From an uncultured Porphyromonas sp. (GTDB lineage: Bacteria; Bacteroidota; Bacteroidia; Bacteroidales; Porphyromonadaceae): DNA of 6,472 nucleotides. Positions 5,504 to 6,472 of this stretch are shown here, piece by piece. Both the position numbers and the translations under genes were made by a program. Under the pieces are notes generated by a model. That model was not told the DNA's origin and did no database searches. It saw only the letters and a list, made by a program, of their open reading frames with translations. The stretch covers positions 1-6,472 of the forward strand of contig CAMIEW010000054.1 of NCBI GenBank assembly GCA_946222055.1, in the 5' to 3' direction. The first letter of the stretch is position 1, and the number at the start of each line of letters is the position of its first letter.

Positions 5504-5692
5504 GAGACGTGCGCGGAGGTCTCCCACCCCTATGCGAGGTGGCGTGATCCTCACCGCCGATCATCGATATCGGGAGCGGATCTGTCCTCCCTCTCACGTA
5601 GAGAGGGGTGCCCCCGATAGGATAGACCAAGCGACAGGTCACACATACAATTATAGTAACGTACACAATAACTTTAGATATAAAATAACGAT
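5504..5692 (+). promoter_or_regulatory. Structured spacer between rplJ and rplL
   Basis: These 189 bases have no gene. TATCGGG (5568-5574) pairs with CCCGATA (5613-5619), enclosing CCCTCTC-ACGTA-GAGAGGG (5589-5607). An alternative CCGAT/ATCGG stem (5557-5561 area with 5569-5573) would compete. The motif ATCATCGAT followed by GGGAG (5560-5576) also occurs in the rplK leader at 3586-3602. The last 50 bases before rplL are A/T-rich. TAACTTTA near 5667 approaches the -7 consensus but has no -33 partner. Confidence 0.45.
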
Positions 5693-6073
5693 ATGGCTGA
5701 CGTAAAAGCAATCGCTGAGGAGCTGGTCAATCTGACCGTCAAGGAGGTAACTGAGCTGAAGACCATCCTGAAGGATGAGTATGGCATCGAGCCCGCTGCT
5801 GCCGCTGTAGCAGTAGCCGGTCCTGCCGCTGCTGCCGGTGCAGGTGATGCAGCTGCTGAGAAGTCTTCTTTCGACGTAAACCTGAAGGACGCTGGTGCAT
5901 CTAAGCTCCAGGTGATCAAGGCTGTCAAGACGGCTCTCGGGCTCGGTCTGAAGGAGGCTAAGGAGCTTGTAGACGGTGCGCCCTCTGTCCTCCAGAAGGA
6001 TGTAGACAAGGCTGCCGCTGAGGCTCTGAAGAAGACTCTTGAGGAGGCCGGAGCTACTGTTGAGCTTCAGTAA
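5693..6073 (+). CDS. rplL: 50S ribosomal protein L7/L12
   Basis: L7/L12 is the multi-copy stalk protein that recruits translation GTPases such as EF-Tu and EF-G. The 126-residue product has an N-terminal dimerisation domain (1-33, [20 protein letters not shown]), an Ala/Gly/Pro-rich flexible hinge (about 34-57) and a C-terminal domain (58-126) with the conserved [20 protein letters not shown] and [17 protein letters not shown], which contains the factor-binding face. The length is typical. The start ATG follows an A-rich stretch. A terminator-like hairpin between this gene and rpoB could let stalk protein be made in excess over polymerase. Confidence 0.98.
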   Translation: MADVKAIAEELVNLTVKEVTELKTILKDEYGIEPAAAAVAVAGPAAAAGAGDAAAEKSSFDVNLKDAGASKLQVIKAVKTALGLGLKEAKELVDGAPSVLQKDVDKAAAEALKKTLEEAGATVELQ

Positions 6074-6116
6074 TCCTCACTTACTACCCCTGTCTCTCTC
6101 ATAGAGCCGGGTGAAG

Positions 6117-6156
6117 GGTTAAGGACCGGCCATTACCGGCAGGTTCTTAACCTTTT
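6117..6156 (+). terminator. Terminator/attenuator-like hairpin between rplL and rpoB
   Basis: GGTTAAGGACC (6117-6127) pairs with GGTTCTTAACC (6142-6152), 11 base pairs with one G-U. An inner GCC/GGC (6129-6131, 6138-6140) has loop ATTACC, and TTTT follows at 6153-6156. The T-run is short and then broken by CGTG, which fits partial termination. E. coli has a partial terminator in the same place, which lowers rpoBC transcription relative to rplJL. That analogy is by position, not by sequence. Confidence 0.65.
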
Positions 6157-6191
6157 CGTGTCTTTTACTACTCCTTGAATTAAAGAATTTT

Positions 6192-6472
6192 ATGTCCTCA
6201 CAATATAAGCCTGAGAGAGTCACCTTTGCCTCTTCCAAGCATCCATTACCTTTCCCGGACTTTCTCGACATTCAGCTGAAGTCTTACAAGGACTTCATGC
6301 AGCTGGATATCCCTGCCGGAAAGCGGAAGAGCCAGGGACTGTATCAAGCATTCCTGGATAACTTTCCAATCACCGACACGAGAAACAACTTCGTCCTCGA
6401 GTTTTTGGATTACTTCGTGGATCCTCCCAGGTACACCATTGAGGAGTGTCTGAGTAGAGGACTGTCCTACAC
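6192..6472 (+). CDS. rpoB: RNA polymerase beta subunit, N-terminal part (cut by window end)
   Basis: RpoB forms, with beta', the catalytic core of RNA polymerase. Only the first 93 codons are in the window, and the frame is open to the last base. The sequence [16 protein letters not shown] is followed by [17 protein letters not shown] (about 22-38), the family's N-terminal segment, then [20 protein letters not shown] and [16 protein letters not shown] (about 69-84), close to the FPI and EC motifs near the start of bacterial beta subunits. The ATG at 6192 is preceded by A/T-rich sequence. It is not truncated by mutation; it simply runs off the window. Confidence 0.96.
   Translation, partial: MSSQYKPERVTFASSKHPLPFPDFLDIQLKSYKDFMQLDIPAGKRKSQGLYQAFLDNFPITDTRNNFVLEFLDYFVDPPRYTIEECLSRGLSY

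Noticed and set aside
5666..5674. TAACTTTA as a -7 element before rplL
   Set aside because: The last consensus base is missing and there is no TTG at 19-21 bases upstream.

Overview
The window is a housekeeping locus from a member of the Bacteroidota. A Porphyromonas-like member of the Bacteroidales is my best guess, from protein similarity recalled from memory and a moderately high GC content. Supporting signs are a promoter of the Bacteroidota type (TTG, 20 bases, TACATTTG) upstream of the tRNAs, start codons mostly preceded by A/T-rich sequence rather than Shine-Dalgarno sites, and the gene order tRNA-Tyr, tRNA-Gly, tRNA-Thr, tuf, tRNA-Trp, secE, nusG, rplK, rplA, rplJ, rplL, rpoB. Every gene is on the plus strand.

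Layout: 1-554 has no convincing gene. It holds three consecutive hairpins (34-85, 113-146, 159-176), a 22-base tandem repeat that also forms a 60-base near-palindrome (277-336), and the probable operon promoter (467-497). Three tRNA genes follow (555-636, 691-763, 804-875), then a structured leader, tuf (1014-2288), a strong hairpin, tRNA-Trp (2374-2446), secE (2482-2703), a 239-base structured gap, nusG (2943-3518), a 217-base structured leader, rplK (3736-4182), rplA (4204-4902), rplJ (4955-5503), a 189-base structured leader, rplL (5693-6073), a terminator/attenuator-like hairpin, and the first 93 codons of rpoB (6192 to the window end).

The genes act together in gene expression. The tRNAs and EF-Tu supply elongation. 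SecE belongs to the protein-export channel. NusG couples RNA polymerase to other partners. L11, L1, L10 and L7/L12 build the two mobile stalks and the factor-binding base of the 50S subunit, and RpoB is the beta subunit of RNA polymerase. Apart from the tRNA promoter I found no good match to the Bacteroidota promoter consensus, so one long transcript, tuned by hairpins between genes, is the simplest reading.

I do not see a novel defence, mobile or biosynthetic system. The points most worth a second look are a 28-residue segment inserted in the EF-Tu G domain beside switch I, the 22-base repeat/palindrome upstream of the tRNA promoter, and unusually long structured gaps, two of which (before rplK and before rplL) share a motif followed at the same spacing by a hairpin.
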